64,000 bases of DNA from Campylobacter showae CSUNSWCD (lineage in GTDB: Bacteria; Campylobacterota; Campylobacteria; Campylobacterales; Campylobacteraceae): the NCBI RefSeq assembly GCF_000313615.1, contig NZ_AMZQ01000001.1:62001-126000 (forward strand). The letters are read 5' to 3'. Below, piece by piece: positions 37,270 through 45,095 of this stretch. The translations under genes and the position numbers were made by a program. Each line of letters begins with the position of its first letter. Position 1 is the stretch's first letter. The notes under the pieces are model-generated. The model did no database searches. It was not told the DNA's origin and worked only from the letters and a program-made list of their open reading frames with translations.

Positions 37270-38664
37270 ATGGCTGCTGCGGGTATTATTATCGGCACGG
37301 TAGTGCTGTTTATCGTGGGTTGGGCGATAGTGCGGGGCAAGTACGCGCCGCTCGTGCTTTTTCTTTCGGGCGTTTTTATGTTGATCTGTTCGGTCGCGCT
37401 GGGTACGGGAAGCTTCATGCCCAAACAGGCCGTAGCGACGGGCAATGCATACCTGAACATCATCGAGTTTATCCGATATATGTTTTCAAACAGATTTGCA
37501 AATTTAGGCCTTATCATAATGTTTATGGTGGGCTTTGCGAGCTACATGACGCATATCGGCGCGAACCACGCTTTCGTCTCTATCGCCACGAAACGCTTTG
37601 CTAGGATCAAAAATCCATACGTCATGGTCTTTGTCGCATTTGCGGTGGCTAAGCTCATCAGCATGGTTATCACTAGCGCGGTAGGGCTTGGCGTGCTATG
37701 CCTTGCGCTTTTAGGACCCGTACTCATCTCGCTTGGGCTAAACAAGCTCACCGTAGGCTCGATCTGCGCGATGTCGGGAGCCGCCTCGATGGTGCTTATC
37801 GGCGCATCGACCGCCGCTGCGGCAAAGGCTACACAACTTAGTATCCTTGACTACGTTTTCGTCTATAAAATTCCGGCCGCGCTTCCGACCTCGATCGTGA
37901 TGGGTATCGCGCTCGTTTTTTGGAACAGATACCTCGATAAAAAAGAGGGCTGGGTATGCAGCGAGCATGTGGGCGAAGTGATGGAATTTGACGGCGCCGT
38001 GCAAAATCCGCAGACCGCCGCGCCTAAAATTTACGCGATACTGCCGTTTTTACCGATGATTTTAGTGGTAGTATTTTCGCAGTACTGCATCGCCTCTATC
38101 AAGCTTGACATCTCGGCGATCATCATCCTGTCAGTCGTCATTGCGATGCTTTTTGAGGCGGTCAGGCATAGGTCTAAATTTGACCCGATCGCCGAAGGGG
38201 TCAAGGTATTTTTCCAAGCGATGGGCAAGAGCTTAAGCGGCGTCGTTATCCTTATCATCGCAGCGGGCATATTTGCGGAAGGCTTTAAGGCGCTAGGCAT
38301 GCTTGATAGCATCGTAAAGCTCGCAAATTCGCTTGGCTTTGGCGGCTTTGGCATGTCGGTGCTTTTTGTCGTTATCACGACGCTAGTTACGATCATCTCG
38401 GGCTCAAACGGAGCGAGCTTCTATCCTCTCATCGAGATGGTGCCGCATATCGCCGCTAAGCTAAACGTGAGCTCGGTTATGCTCGTGCTACCGATGCACC
38501 AGGCCTCCACTATCGCTCGTCCTCTCTCGCCCGTAGCTGGCGTGGTCGTCGCGATAGCGGGCATGCTAAAGTGCAGTCCGCTTGATATCGTCAAGCGCTG
38601 CAGCGTACCTGCGGTCCTTGGTCTAGTTAGCCACCATATTTTCGTATTTTTACTCTCTTTGTGA
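37270..38664 (+). CDS. dcuC: DcuC-family anaerobic C4-dicarboxylate transporter
   Basis: 464 residues with about twelve helices. It opens AAAGIIIGTVVLFIVGWAIV. Conserved stretches are GFASYMTHIGANHAFVSIAT, GAASMVLIGASTAAAAKA, and ISGSNGASFYPLIEMVPHIA with the later HQASTIARPLSPVAGVV, typical of the Dcu/CitM-like DcuC branch. DcuC exchanges or exports succinate during fumarate respiration. The start has a clear AAGGAG. A GTG inside the last codons opens the pepF frame, so the genes may be coupled. Confidence 0.9.
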   Translation: MAAAGIIIGTVVLFIVGWAIVRGKYAPLVLFLSGVFMLICSVALGTGSFMPKQAVATGNAYLNIIEFIRYMFSNRFANLGLIIMFMVGFASYMTHIGANHAFVSIATKRFARIKNPYVMVFVAFAVAKLISMVITSAVGLGVLCLALLGPVLISLGLNKLTVGSICAMSGAASMVLIGASTAAAAKATQLSILDYVFVYKIPAALPTSIVMGIALVFWNRYLDKKEGWVCSEHVGEVMEFDGAVQNPQTAAPKIYAILPFLPMILVVVFSQYCIASIKLDISAIIILSVVIAMLFEAVRHRSKFDPIAEGVKVFFQAMGKSLSGVVILIIAAGIFAEGFKALGMLDSIVKLANSLGFGGFGMSVLFVVITTLVTIISGSNGASFYPLIEMVPHIAAKLNVSSVMLVLPMHQASTIARPLSPVAGVVVAIAGMLKCSPLDIVKRCSVPAVLGLVSHHIFVFLLSL

Positions 38665-38672
38665 GGCGCGAA

Positions 38673-40466
38673 ATGCAGCTTCCTAGATGGACGTTTGAGG
38701 ACGCGTACGGCGACTTTGACGATGCGAGATTTACGGACGCGCTGTCAAATTTAGACGAAATTTTAGGCGAGATAGAGAGGCTGCTAGGCTCTGGCGGCGA
38801 GTTAAATTTGCTGATAAACGCATACGAGCGCGGATTTGAGGAGGTAAACTCCTTGCTCGCGTTTTGTCGTTGCAAATCAAGCGACGATACCAAAGACGAG
38901 CGAGCAGGCGCGGCCGAGGCAAAAATCAGAGAGAAATTTTTGCGCCTTGAGCGGACGAAAGAGATCATTTTTGAAAAGATGGACGCACTGGATCCTTTCG
39001 ATACTGCGCGCCAAACGCAGGAGTTTGCGCGGATAAAGTTTCTCTACGACGAGCGCAAAAACAGCTGGCGGGCAAAATTTGACGCGAAGGAGCGTAAAAT
39101 TTACGAAGATACGGCGGCTAGCAGTTTCACTCCGCTTTACGGCGTATTTAGGCATCTAAACAACCTAATCGCCGTACAGGTTACGGATAAAAACGGCGTA
39201 AAAAGCGTCTATAATCTCTCAAAATGTGCTGGCGTTTTAAAGGGCTCGCCTGATGCCGCGCTGCGAAAGAGCGTATTTGAGGGGCTAGCGGAGCATTACG
39301 CTAGGCACGCGAGCCTATACGCCGACGTTTTAAATTTGCTTCAGGGCTTTAGGCTGGGCGAATTTAGTGCAGCGGGGACGGATATTCTGACGCCTAGCCT
39401 GCAGCAAAATAAAATCAGCGAGCAGGCCGTAACGACGATGTTTGCGGCGCTGGATCAAAGAGCGGATAAAATAAGAGAGTGCGTGAGTCTGCGCGCGAAG
39501 TATTTTCCGCAGGGTAAAATTTACGCCTGCGATCTGCTCGCGCCGTCTCCCTTTGCTAGCGCTGATGATATCCCGTACGAGCGGGCGATAGAGACGATCT
39601 GTGCGGCTCTGGGCGAGGTTGGCGAGGAGATACCAAAATTTATCAAAATGATGCTAGAGAAAAACTGGATCGAGGCGCAGGTGCGCGAAAACAAAGCAGG
39701 CGGCGCGTTTTATACGAGGTTTGATAAATTTCGGCAACCGCGCGTTTTTTCTAGCTACATGGGCACGCAGGCGCATATGATCCAGCAGGCGCACGAGCTC
39801 GGACACGCGTGGCACTACTGGATCATGCGCGATCTGCCCGCGCTGCACACGCAGTTTCCTATGACGCTGGCGGAGGCTGCGAGCACATTTAACGAAGCCG
39901 TGCTGCGAAACTATCTGCGTAAAAACAGCTCGGATAAAAATTTACTTTTTGACATCTTGTGGCAGGAGCTAAAATCGGCGGCAAATTTCATGCTGCACAT
40001 CGGCGTGCGGTTTGATTTTGAGATCGCTTTTTTAAAAGCTAGGCAAAAGGGCGCGGTCGGCGCGGCGCAGATAGAAGAGCTCATGCAAAAGGCGTGGCGC
40101 GGACGTTACGGCGATACGACGCAGGACGTGGAGGGCTTTTTGCCGTATTTTAAGCTGCATTTTTACAAAACCGATCAATACATCTACAACTATCCTTACG
40201 CGGTCGGCTACCTGCTATCGCAGTTTTTGCTGGGCGAGTTTAGGCGCGCGGGCGATAAATTCATCGGCGCGTACAAGGCGTTTTTGCGCGAGTGCGGCGT
40301 GATGAGCGTCGAAGAGCTATTGCAAAAGCACTTCGGCAAAGACGCGCGAACGCAGGAGTTTTGGCTTGAGTGCGTCGATAATGCGCTCGTTTACGCAGAT
40401 GAGTTTAAGCGGCTCGAGGAGCAGATGGGATTTGATAAGGCGGCAAATTTGGGCGGGCAAATTTGA
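38673..40466 (+). CDS. pepF: M3-family oligoendopeptidase F
   Basis: 597 residues from ATG 38673 (a GAGG lies eight bases upstream; GTG 38661 overlapping the dcuC stop is the alternative). The zinc site HELGHAWHYW has His 374, Glu 375 and His 378. The downstream third-ligand region is TLAEAASTFNEAVLRNYL, and YNYPYAVGYLLSQFLLGEF is the family C-terminal block. This pepF/M3 metallopeptidase cleaves short cytosolic peptides. Immediate adjacency to dcuC suggests shared expression but no obvious shared function. Confidence 0.93.
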   Translation: MQLPRWTFEDAYGDFDDARFTDALSNLDEILGEIERLLGSGGELNLLINAYERGFEEVNSLLAFCRCKSSDDTKDERAGAAEAKIREKFLRLERTKEIIFEKMDALDPFDTARQTQEFARIKFLYDERKNSWRAKFDAKERKIYEDTAASSFTPLYGVFRHLNNLIAVQVTDKNGVKSVYNLSKCAGVLKGSPDAALRKSVFEGLAEHYARHASLYADVLNLLQGFRLGEFSAAGTDILTPSLQQNKISEQAVTTMFAALDQRADKIRECVSLRAKYFPQGKIYACDLLAPSPFASADDIPYERAIETICAALGEVGEEIPKFIKMMLEKNWIEAQVRENKAGGAFYTRFDKFRQPRVFSSYMGTQAHMIQQAHELGHAWHYWIMRDLPALHTQFPMTLAEAASTFNEAVLRNYLRKNSSDKNLLFDILWQELKSAANFMLHIGVRFDFEIAFLKARQKGAVGAAQIEELMQKAWRGRYGDTTQDVEGFLPYFKLHFYKTDQYIYNYPYAVGYLLSQFLLGEFRRAGDKFIGAYKAFLRECGVMSVEELLQKHFGKDARTQEFWLECVDNALVYADEFKRLEEQMGFDKAANLGGQI

Positions 40467-40648
40467 ACCCAAATTTGATTTATTTTTGACGTCGTTTTTA
40501 AATTTAAGAGCAAAAACGTTGAGCTTTTTGCTCTTGTCGCCTATTCGTCAAATTTGATCGCCGTTTCTTGATCCTAAAAGATAAATGAGTAAGTCAAATT
40601 TAAAACTCCCTCGCAGAATTTGGCATGCGTTACAAATTTGCACTTAAC

Positions 40649-40663
40649 TGATAACAACTATCA
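40649..40663. promoter_or_regulatory. Fur-box-like dyad upstream of the DUF2325/flavodoxin cluster
   Basis: TGATA-ACAAC-TATCA (40649-40663) is a perfect 5-5-5 dyad with AAC/TAA-type flanks, close to the GATAAT-type repeats of Fur sites. A TATAAT box follows at about 40694-40699, 35 bases before ATG 40729. Flavodoxin replaces ferredoxin when iron is short, so iron control of this cluster would make sense. The assignment is inference. Confidence 0.4.
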
Positions 40664-40728
40664 TAACTAAGCTATTTTTTAGCTAATCTATTTTATAATA
40701 ATCACAATCAAATAAACAGGAGCCCAAA

Positions 40729-41049
40729 ATGTCAGTTTTAGTTATCGGAGCCGATGAGATAACGCCTATAAAAGCAGTCCTCAAAGACCTCGGCGCGGAA
40801 GCGATCGAGCACTGGGACGCGCGCAACGAAAACCGCGTAAATCGCAAACCGATCCCGCAAGATACCGAGTGCGTCGTGATGCTAACCAGTTTTCTAAACC
40901 ACAACACGATGAAAACGATAAAAAACCAAGCCAAAAAGCGCAATATCCCGATAGTTTGCGCCAAAAGAAGCGTTAGCTGCGTGTTTAGCGAGTATTGCAA
41001 AGTCTTTGGGCTAGATAAGGAATTTGGATGCTGCAAGGTAAAAGATTAA
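40729..41049 (+). CDS. DUF2325-family protein
   Basis: 106 residues: SVLVIGADEITPIKAVLKDL, IEHWDARNENRVNRKPIPQD, MLTSFLNHNTMKTIKNQAKK and then IPIVCAKRSVSCV. The order of an N-terminal Rossmann-like strand, a Thr/Asn-rich loop and a closing strand-Cys is the DUF2325 pattern. No function is established. AGGAG precedes the ATG. It is followed three bases later by an unknown gene and then flavodoxin, the same trio as recalled at Cj1384c-Cj1382c. Confidence 0.8.
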   Translation: MSVLVIGADEITPIKAVLKDLGAEAIEHWDARNENRVNRKPIPQDTECVVMLTSFLNHNTMKTIKNQAKKRNIPIVCAKRSVSCVFSEYCKVFGLDKEFGCCKVKD

Positions 41050-41052
41050 TAG

Positions 41053-41769
41053 ATGAAATTCGGCTTTTTATCAGGTATTGGAGAAATAACTCCAAGTATT
41101 TTTTCAGGGCTTGACGCGGTAAATAAAGCCCGAATTTTTATAAATTTATACAACTGTTGCGCAGGTCGCGAGCTAAAAATCCCTCTAGTTTACGCGTATT
41201 CGGGCTTAAATTTGGAGGAAATTTTTCTAAAGCGCATCGATGATCTGTGCGAGTTTAAAAATCCTAGCCGAAGCAAAATTTCAAGCTTTTGTATCGCCTC
41301 AAACGCCGTCATCTGCGCCTATAAATCAGGTAAATTTGATGCCGTCCCGCCGGTAGCCGTCTCACCCAAGCACCCGGCCGCAAAGCTAATCGTTATGCTA
41401 AAATCCCAAAACGGAATATGTTTTGACGCGGACATAATGTTTTCTCAGTTTGTTTATGATAAAATACGCGCCAAACATTTTGATAAAAACGTTTATTTTC
41501 AAGACGGGATTATCTTTGCAGAGCAGGGCGGGCGCAAGCTTTTTGGCGTTATGCCGTGCTTTAAAGAGATAACTAAAGAGCGGTTTCATCTGGCTAACTG
41601 CGAGATCGCTAGAGGCTTTGAGGCGCTTAGCGGCGGAGAGTTTGACAGGATGTTTATCGTAGCTCCGAGAAATGCGAATTTCTCGCGCTACATCGAGGTA
41701 AGACGTGAGTGCGGATGCGGCGGATCGCTGCGACTGGTGCCCTACACGATAAGTCATCATATTTTTTAA
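41053..41769 (+). CDS. Conserved Campylobacter protein of unknown function beside flavodoxin
   Basis: 238 residues. I do not recognise a domain. It is soluble, with mixed alpha/beta composition, no signal peptide and no membrane helix. It is Cys-rich: NCCAG near residue 35, others near 80 and 119, CFKEI near 175, and CGCGGS near 225. That would suit metal or redox chemistry. It begins MKFGFLSGIGEITPSIFSGL. It sits between a DUF2325 gene (three bases) and fldA (eleven bases) and is probably in one operon. The equivalent gene in C. jejuni is recalled as hypothetical Cj1383c. Confidence 0.65.
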   Translation: MKFGFLSGIGEITPSIFSGLDAVNKARIFINLYNCCAGRELKIPLVYAYSGLNLEEIFLKRIDDLCEFKNPSRSKISSFCIASNAVICAYKSGKFDAVPPVAVSPKHPAAKLIVMLKSQNGICFDADIMFSQFVYDKIRAKHFDKNVYFQDGIIFAEQGGRKLFGVMPCFKEITKERFHLANCEIARGFEALSGGEFDRMFIVAPRNANFSRYIEVRRECGCGGSLRLVPYTISHHIF

Positions 41770-41780
41770 AGGAAATTTAA

Positions 41781-42272
41781 ATGATAGGTATCATTTTTGG
41801 AAGCAGTATGGGAAATACTGAGGAGGCGGCGAGCTTTTTAGCCGAGAATTTGGGTCTAGAAAACGAGCTTTTAAACGTAGCAAACTGCGACGCTGCCAAG
41901 CTAAACGGCTTTGATAAGCTGATTTTGGGCGTTTCGACCTGGGGTACGGGCGACTTGCAAGACGACTGGGACGCGTTTGATTTTGGCGGACTAAAACTTA
42001 GTGGCAAGACGGTTGCGATATTTGGTACCGGCGATGCCGAGAGCTACGCGGATAGCTTTTGCGGTGCGATGGGTAAGCTATACGATGAGGTCGTAAAAGC
42101 TGGTGCAAATGTCGTGGGCGCAGTGTCCGTGGACGGATATAAATTTGACGAGTCAGAAGCCGTAAGAGACGGTAAATTCGTCGGTCTGCCTCTTGATGCG
42201 GACAACGAAAGCGAAAAAACCGAGCCTAGAATCAGCGCTTGGATAGAGCAGATCAAACCTCATTTTGCTTAA
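41781..42272 (+). CDS. fldA: Flavodoxin
   Basis: 163 residues, long-chain type. The FMN phosphate loop is GSSMGNTEEAA (about residues 7-17). The isoalloxazine loops are STWGTGDLQDDWDAF and GTGDAESYADSFCGAM. Low-potential flavodoxin is the usual electron partner of PFOR in Epsilonproteobacteria, and the PFOR gene is 6 kb upstream. AAAGGAAAT precedes the ATG. A clean terminator follows. Confidence 0.96.
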   Translation: MIGIIFGSSMGNTEEAASFLAENLGLENELLNVANCDAAKLNGFDKLILGVSTWGTGDLQDDWDAFDFGGLKLSGKTVAIFGTGDAESYADSFCGAMGKLYDEVVKAGANVVGAVSVDGYKFDESEAVRDGKFVGLPLDADNESEKTEPRISAWIEQIKPHFA

Positions 42273-42288
42273 AATTTAATACTTCAAG

Positions 42289-42310
42289 TCGGGCTTTTTG
42301 CCCGATTTTT
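42289..42310 (+). terminator. Terminator of the flavodoxin operon
   Basis: TCGGGC (42289-42294), a five-T loop, GCCCGA (42300-42305), then TTTTT. A textbook intrinsic terminator. Confidence 0.88.
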
Positions 42311-42419
42311 AACCCCAAACAAACTCAATCTAATCACTAAAATCGAATCTCTAAAATTTCAGTTTTCTTTAAAATCTTAAAGGTAGAATTAAATTTATTT
42401 TTTAAATTTAGGAGAAAAT

Positions 42420-43301
42420 ATGGCGTATCAAGAGGAGTATTGGCAAAATTTTTATGAAAAAGCATGGGCGACAAGGGCTAAATTTATGGATGAGTGCCTA
42501 AAAAATGGACTCAATAGCTATCAAGCCGTAAAAATGCTGGAAAAAAAAGAGCGGCTAAGTGAGCTAAGTTTGGATAACGTTACAAACGAAATGGTTTGGG
42601 AGAAGCGAAAGCTTTTTAGCACGAATGTTTTAAGATTCGTCGAAATCCCTATTGCCAGGCTTAGCACTAGACAGGGGGCTGAGCTAATCGTACCTTTTCA
42701 CTCGTCGTTTAACTTCTATGACATGCTGATCGATATCATCGACGAGACGGGGCCATATGATAGTATCGTGGAGCTTGGCTGCGGATACGGTCGAAATTTG
42801 ATTGAAATTTTTTATAGAGGCGGGCCGACGGATGTGCGGTATTTTGGCGGAGAATTTACGCAAAGCGGCGTGGAAATCGCTAGCAAACTAGCAGCTGCGA
42901 CGCCTAAAATGAATGCTAAGTTTTTCCATTTTAATCACCTAGAGCCTAGTCTTGAAGGGTTAGATTTGGGTAAAAAGGCCTTTGTTTTCACCTGCCACTC
43001 TATCGAGCAGGTTAAGGAGATCCCGCCGCATTGGTTTGACGTAGTGGCAAACGCTGCTGACTTCGTGCGCTGCGCTCATCTAGAGCCGTTTGGATTTCAG
43101 ATAGAAGGAGCAAACGATGCCGTTAGCGAAAGACAAAGGGGGTTTTTTAAAACTCAAGGTTGGAACGTAAATTTTGCCGAGACCTTCTTTAATGCCGCCA
43201 GACGAAACGTTATCGCTATAGACGATGCGATCGCCGATATCGGACTCTCTCAAGATCCTATGAATCCAGGCTCGCTAGCATTTTGGCATACAAATAAGTA
43301 G
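42420..43301 (+). CDS. Class I SAM-dependent methyltransferase
   Basis: 293 residues. A helical N-terminal half of about 110 residues precedes a Rossmann-like methyltransferase domain with motif I SIVELGCGYGRNLIEIF (about 117-133), an acidic end of strand 2 (YFGGEFTQSG), and VFTCHSIEQV as motif IV. The substrate cannot be told from the sequence. The N-terminal helical region might be a substrate-specificity part. It is a single gene with its own AGGAGAAAAT ribosome site, between fldA and luxS. Confidence 0.78.
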   Translation: MAYQEEYWQNFYEKAWATRAKFMDECLKNGLNSYQAVKMLEKKERLSELSLDNVTNEMVWEKRKLFSTNVLRFVEIPIARLSTRQGAELIVPFHSSFNFYDMLIDIIDETGPYDSIVELGCGYGRNLIEIFYRGGPTDVRYFGGEFTQSGVEIASKLAAATPKMNAKFFHFNHLEPSLEGLDLGKKAFVFTCHSIEQVKEIPPHWFDVVANAADFVRCAHLEPFGFQIEGANDAVSERQRGFFKTQGWNVNFAETFFNAARRNVIAIDDAIADIGLSQDPMNPGSLAFWHTNK

Positions 43302-43459
43302 ATGATCAGCTAAAAATTAACCAAAGCTACCGCTCTTGCGGTTGCGTTATTTGGCCATCGGCTTAGTAAATTTACGTAAATGCAAATTTAAATCAAGCCG
43401 TGGCTAATAAAAATTTAGCTAAAATCATGCCGAATTTATGTTAAAAATAAGGAGAAAAT

Positions 43460-43975
43460 ATGCCTCTACTAGATAGTTTTTGCGTCGATCACGTGAGGAT
43501 GAACGCGCCCGGCGTGCGCCTGGCAAAGACGATGAAAACGCCAAAAGGCGATGATATAAGCGTGTTTGATTTGCGTTTTTGCAAGCCAAACGAGGAAATT
43601 TTGCCAGAAAAAGGCATCCATACGCTAGAGCACCTATTTGCGGGCTTTATGCGCGATCACCTAAACGGCGCAAATGCCGAGATCATCGATATCTCGCCGA
43701 TGGGTTGCAGGACGGGCTTTTATATGAGCGTGGTCGGCGTGCCTAGCGAGGAGGCGGTCAAGGCCGCGTGGACGGCGTCGATGAAGGATATCCTAGGCGT
43801 CAAAAACCAAGAAGACATCCCCGAACTAAACAAGTATCAGTGCGGTACGTACAAAATGCACTCGCTAGACGAAGCGCATGCGATCGCGAGTAAAATTTTA
43901 GAGCGCGGACTAGTCACGATAGATAACGAAGAGATCGCGCTAGACGTCGCTGCAATGGGGCTTAAAAAGCACTGA
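43460..43975 (+). CDS. luxS: S-ribosylhomocysteine lyase
   Basis: 171 residues. The metal ligands HTLEH (His 54 and His 58) and Cys in [14 protein letters not shown] are present, with [13 protein letters not shown] carrying the catalytic Cys 84 region. LuxS splits S-ribosylhomocysteine to homocysteine and the autoinducer-2 precursor within the activated methyl cycle. AAGGAGAAAAT precedes the ATG. A hairpin terminator follows 15 bases after the stop. Confidence 0.98.
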   Translation: MPLLDSFCVDHVRMNAPGVRLAKTMKTPKGDDISVFDLRFCKPNEEILPEKGIHTLEHLFAGFMRDHLNGANAEIIDISPMGCRTGFYMSVVGVPSEEAVKAAWTASMKDILGVKNQEDIPELNKYQCGTYKMHSLDEAHAIASKILERGLVTIDNEEIALDVAAMGLKKH

Positions 43976-43990
43976 TTGATCTTTAAATTT

Positions 43991-44012
43991 AGCCGCCGTT
44001 TGCGCGGCTTTT
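43991..44012 (+). terminator. Terminator of luxS
   Basis: AGCCGC (43991-43996) pairs with GCGGCT (44004-44009) around CGTTTGC and is followed by TTTT. Confidence 0.75.
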
Positions 44013-44182
44013 ACTCGCGCGGCAAATTTGAGCAAATTTCAAATTTGGCTAGGTTTGCCGTTTTCTTGCTTCAAATTTTACTTTTTTAATATACAAAACC
44101 CGCTTCGTAATAAAATATAGCGATGTAATTTTAAGCCGTAAATTTATAAAATTACATTAATAATTTTTCTTAAGGAAGTGCG

Positions 44183-44758
44183 ATGAAAAGTTTTAAATTT
44201 GTTTTGATCGCGGCCTGTGCGGCGGCGATAGGCTTAAACGCCGAGGTTTTGACAAAGACGACCGATATATCGCTAGGCGGTAAAAAGGTCGGCAAGATCG
44301 AGGTTTTAACGCCGGTCGAGGTCGTCTCCAAAGAGGGCGCAAAGGCTAAAATCAAGGTAAAAGGCGCCGTTTCGGCAAACTACCTGGCTCAGATACAGCG
44401 TAGCGTCAAAAATACCGAGATTTTCACGGTTTTTGATGCCGAGAGCGAGGCGAATTTTAAGAAAATAAAAGAGGTCGGGGACGACTACGGCGAGCTTTGG
44501 TATGAGGTCGAGGGCACGTACGAAGTCGCCGCAGACGCGCTAGGTAGCGACGCAAACGCGCTATACAAACAGGCTCAGCAAAAGTACGAGGAGACCTGCT
44601 CGGCGTGCCACCGTTTGCACGAGCCAAACAGTTTTACGGCGGCTCAGTGGCCGGCAAATTTACAGTCGATGATCGATACGAACTACGTCTCGCTAGAGGA
44701 GACGGAGCTAAATTTGATCGTTAAATACCTGCAGCATAACGCAAAAGATGCAGAATAG
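44183..44758 (+). CDS. Periplasmic monohaem cytochrome c, electron donor to the TorA-like reductase
   Basis: 191 residues. Signal peptide KFVLIAACAAAIGLNA, then a beta-rich domain (about 20-120) like the C-terminal half of TorC/NapC-associated cytochromes, and one CSACH haem motif (Cys 139, Cys 142, His 143) in a C-terminal cytochrome fold (FTAAQWPANLQSMI). The pairing with the molybdoenzyme gene 337 bases downstream matches Cj0265c-Cj0264c, the TMAO/DMSO reductase system recalled in C. jejuni. It would carry electrons from the quinol pool to the reductase in the periplasm. Confidence 0.85.
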   Translation: MKSFKFVLIAACAAAIGLNAEVLTKTTDISLGGKKVGKIEVLTPVEVVSKEGAKAKIKVKGAVSANYLAQIQRSVKNTEIFTVFDAESEANFKKIKEVGDDYGELWYEVEGTYEVAADALGSDANALYKQAQQKYEETCSACHRLHEPNSFTAAQWPANLQSMIDTNYVSLEETELNLIVKYLQHNAKDAE

Positions 44759-45095
44759 GGCTCTGCGCGTTTAGCTAAATTTGCTCGTCGCTTGAAGCGT
44801 AAATTTTAGCGACGTTTGTTCTTTAAATTTAGATTTTTGGGATTTTATACTTTTACGGCGGCAAATTTGATGCTAATAGAGCTTAAATTTGCCTGCATCT
44901 TGTTCGCCGCACAACCACGTTAATAATATATGGGCGAGCACAAAATATGGTTTTAAAAAGCAAATAAGGGAAAAAGTTGCCTGACCGCGCAGATGCTGCA
45001 AGCATAGGCGTGCTTTGGGCGAGTATAGGGAGTGCTTGCGCTCCCGCTCACGGCAGGGCTTTGCTCCTGCGAGAATTAAAATAAGGGAGAAACCG
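44759..45095 (+). promoter_or_regulatory. Leader between cytochrome and TorA-like gene with two GC-rich hairpins
   Basis: 337 bases without a gene. An inverted repeat GGCAAATTT/AAATTTGCC lies at 44860-44893. Closer to the reductase gene are two strong hairpins. One is GGGAGTG-CTTG-CGCTCCC (45028-45045, 7-bp stem, tetraloop), the other GCAGG-GCTTTGCT-CCTGC (45053-45070, extendable). The ribosome site AAGGGAGA is at about 45084. The hairpins could separate or stabilise the transcripts of the two genes. Confidence 0.45.
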
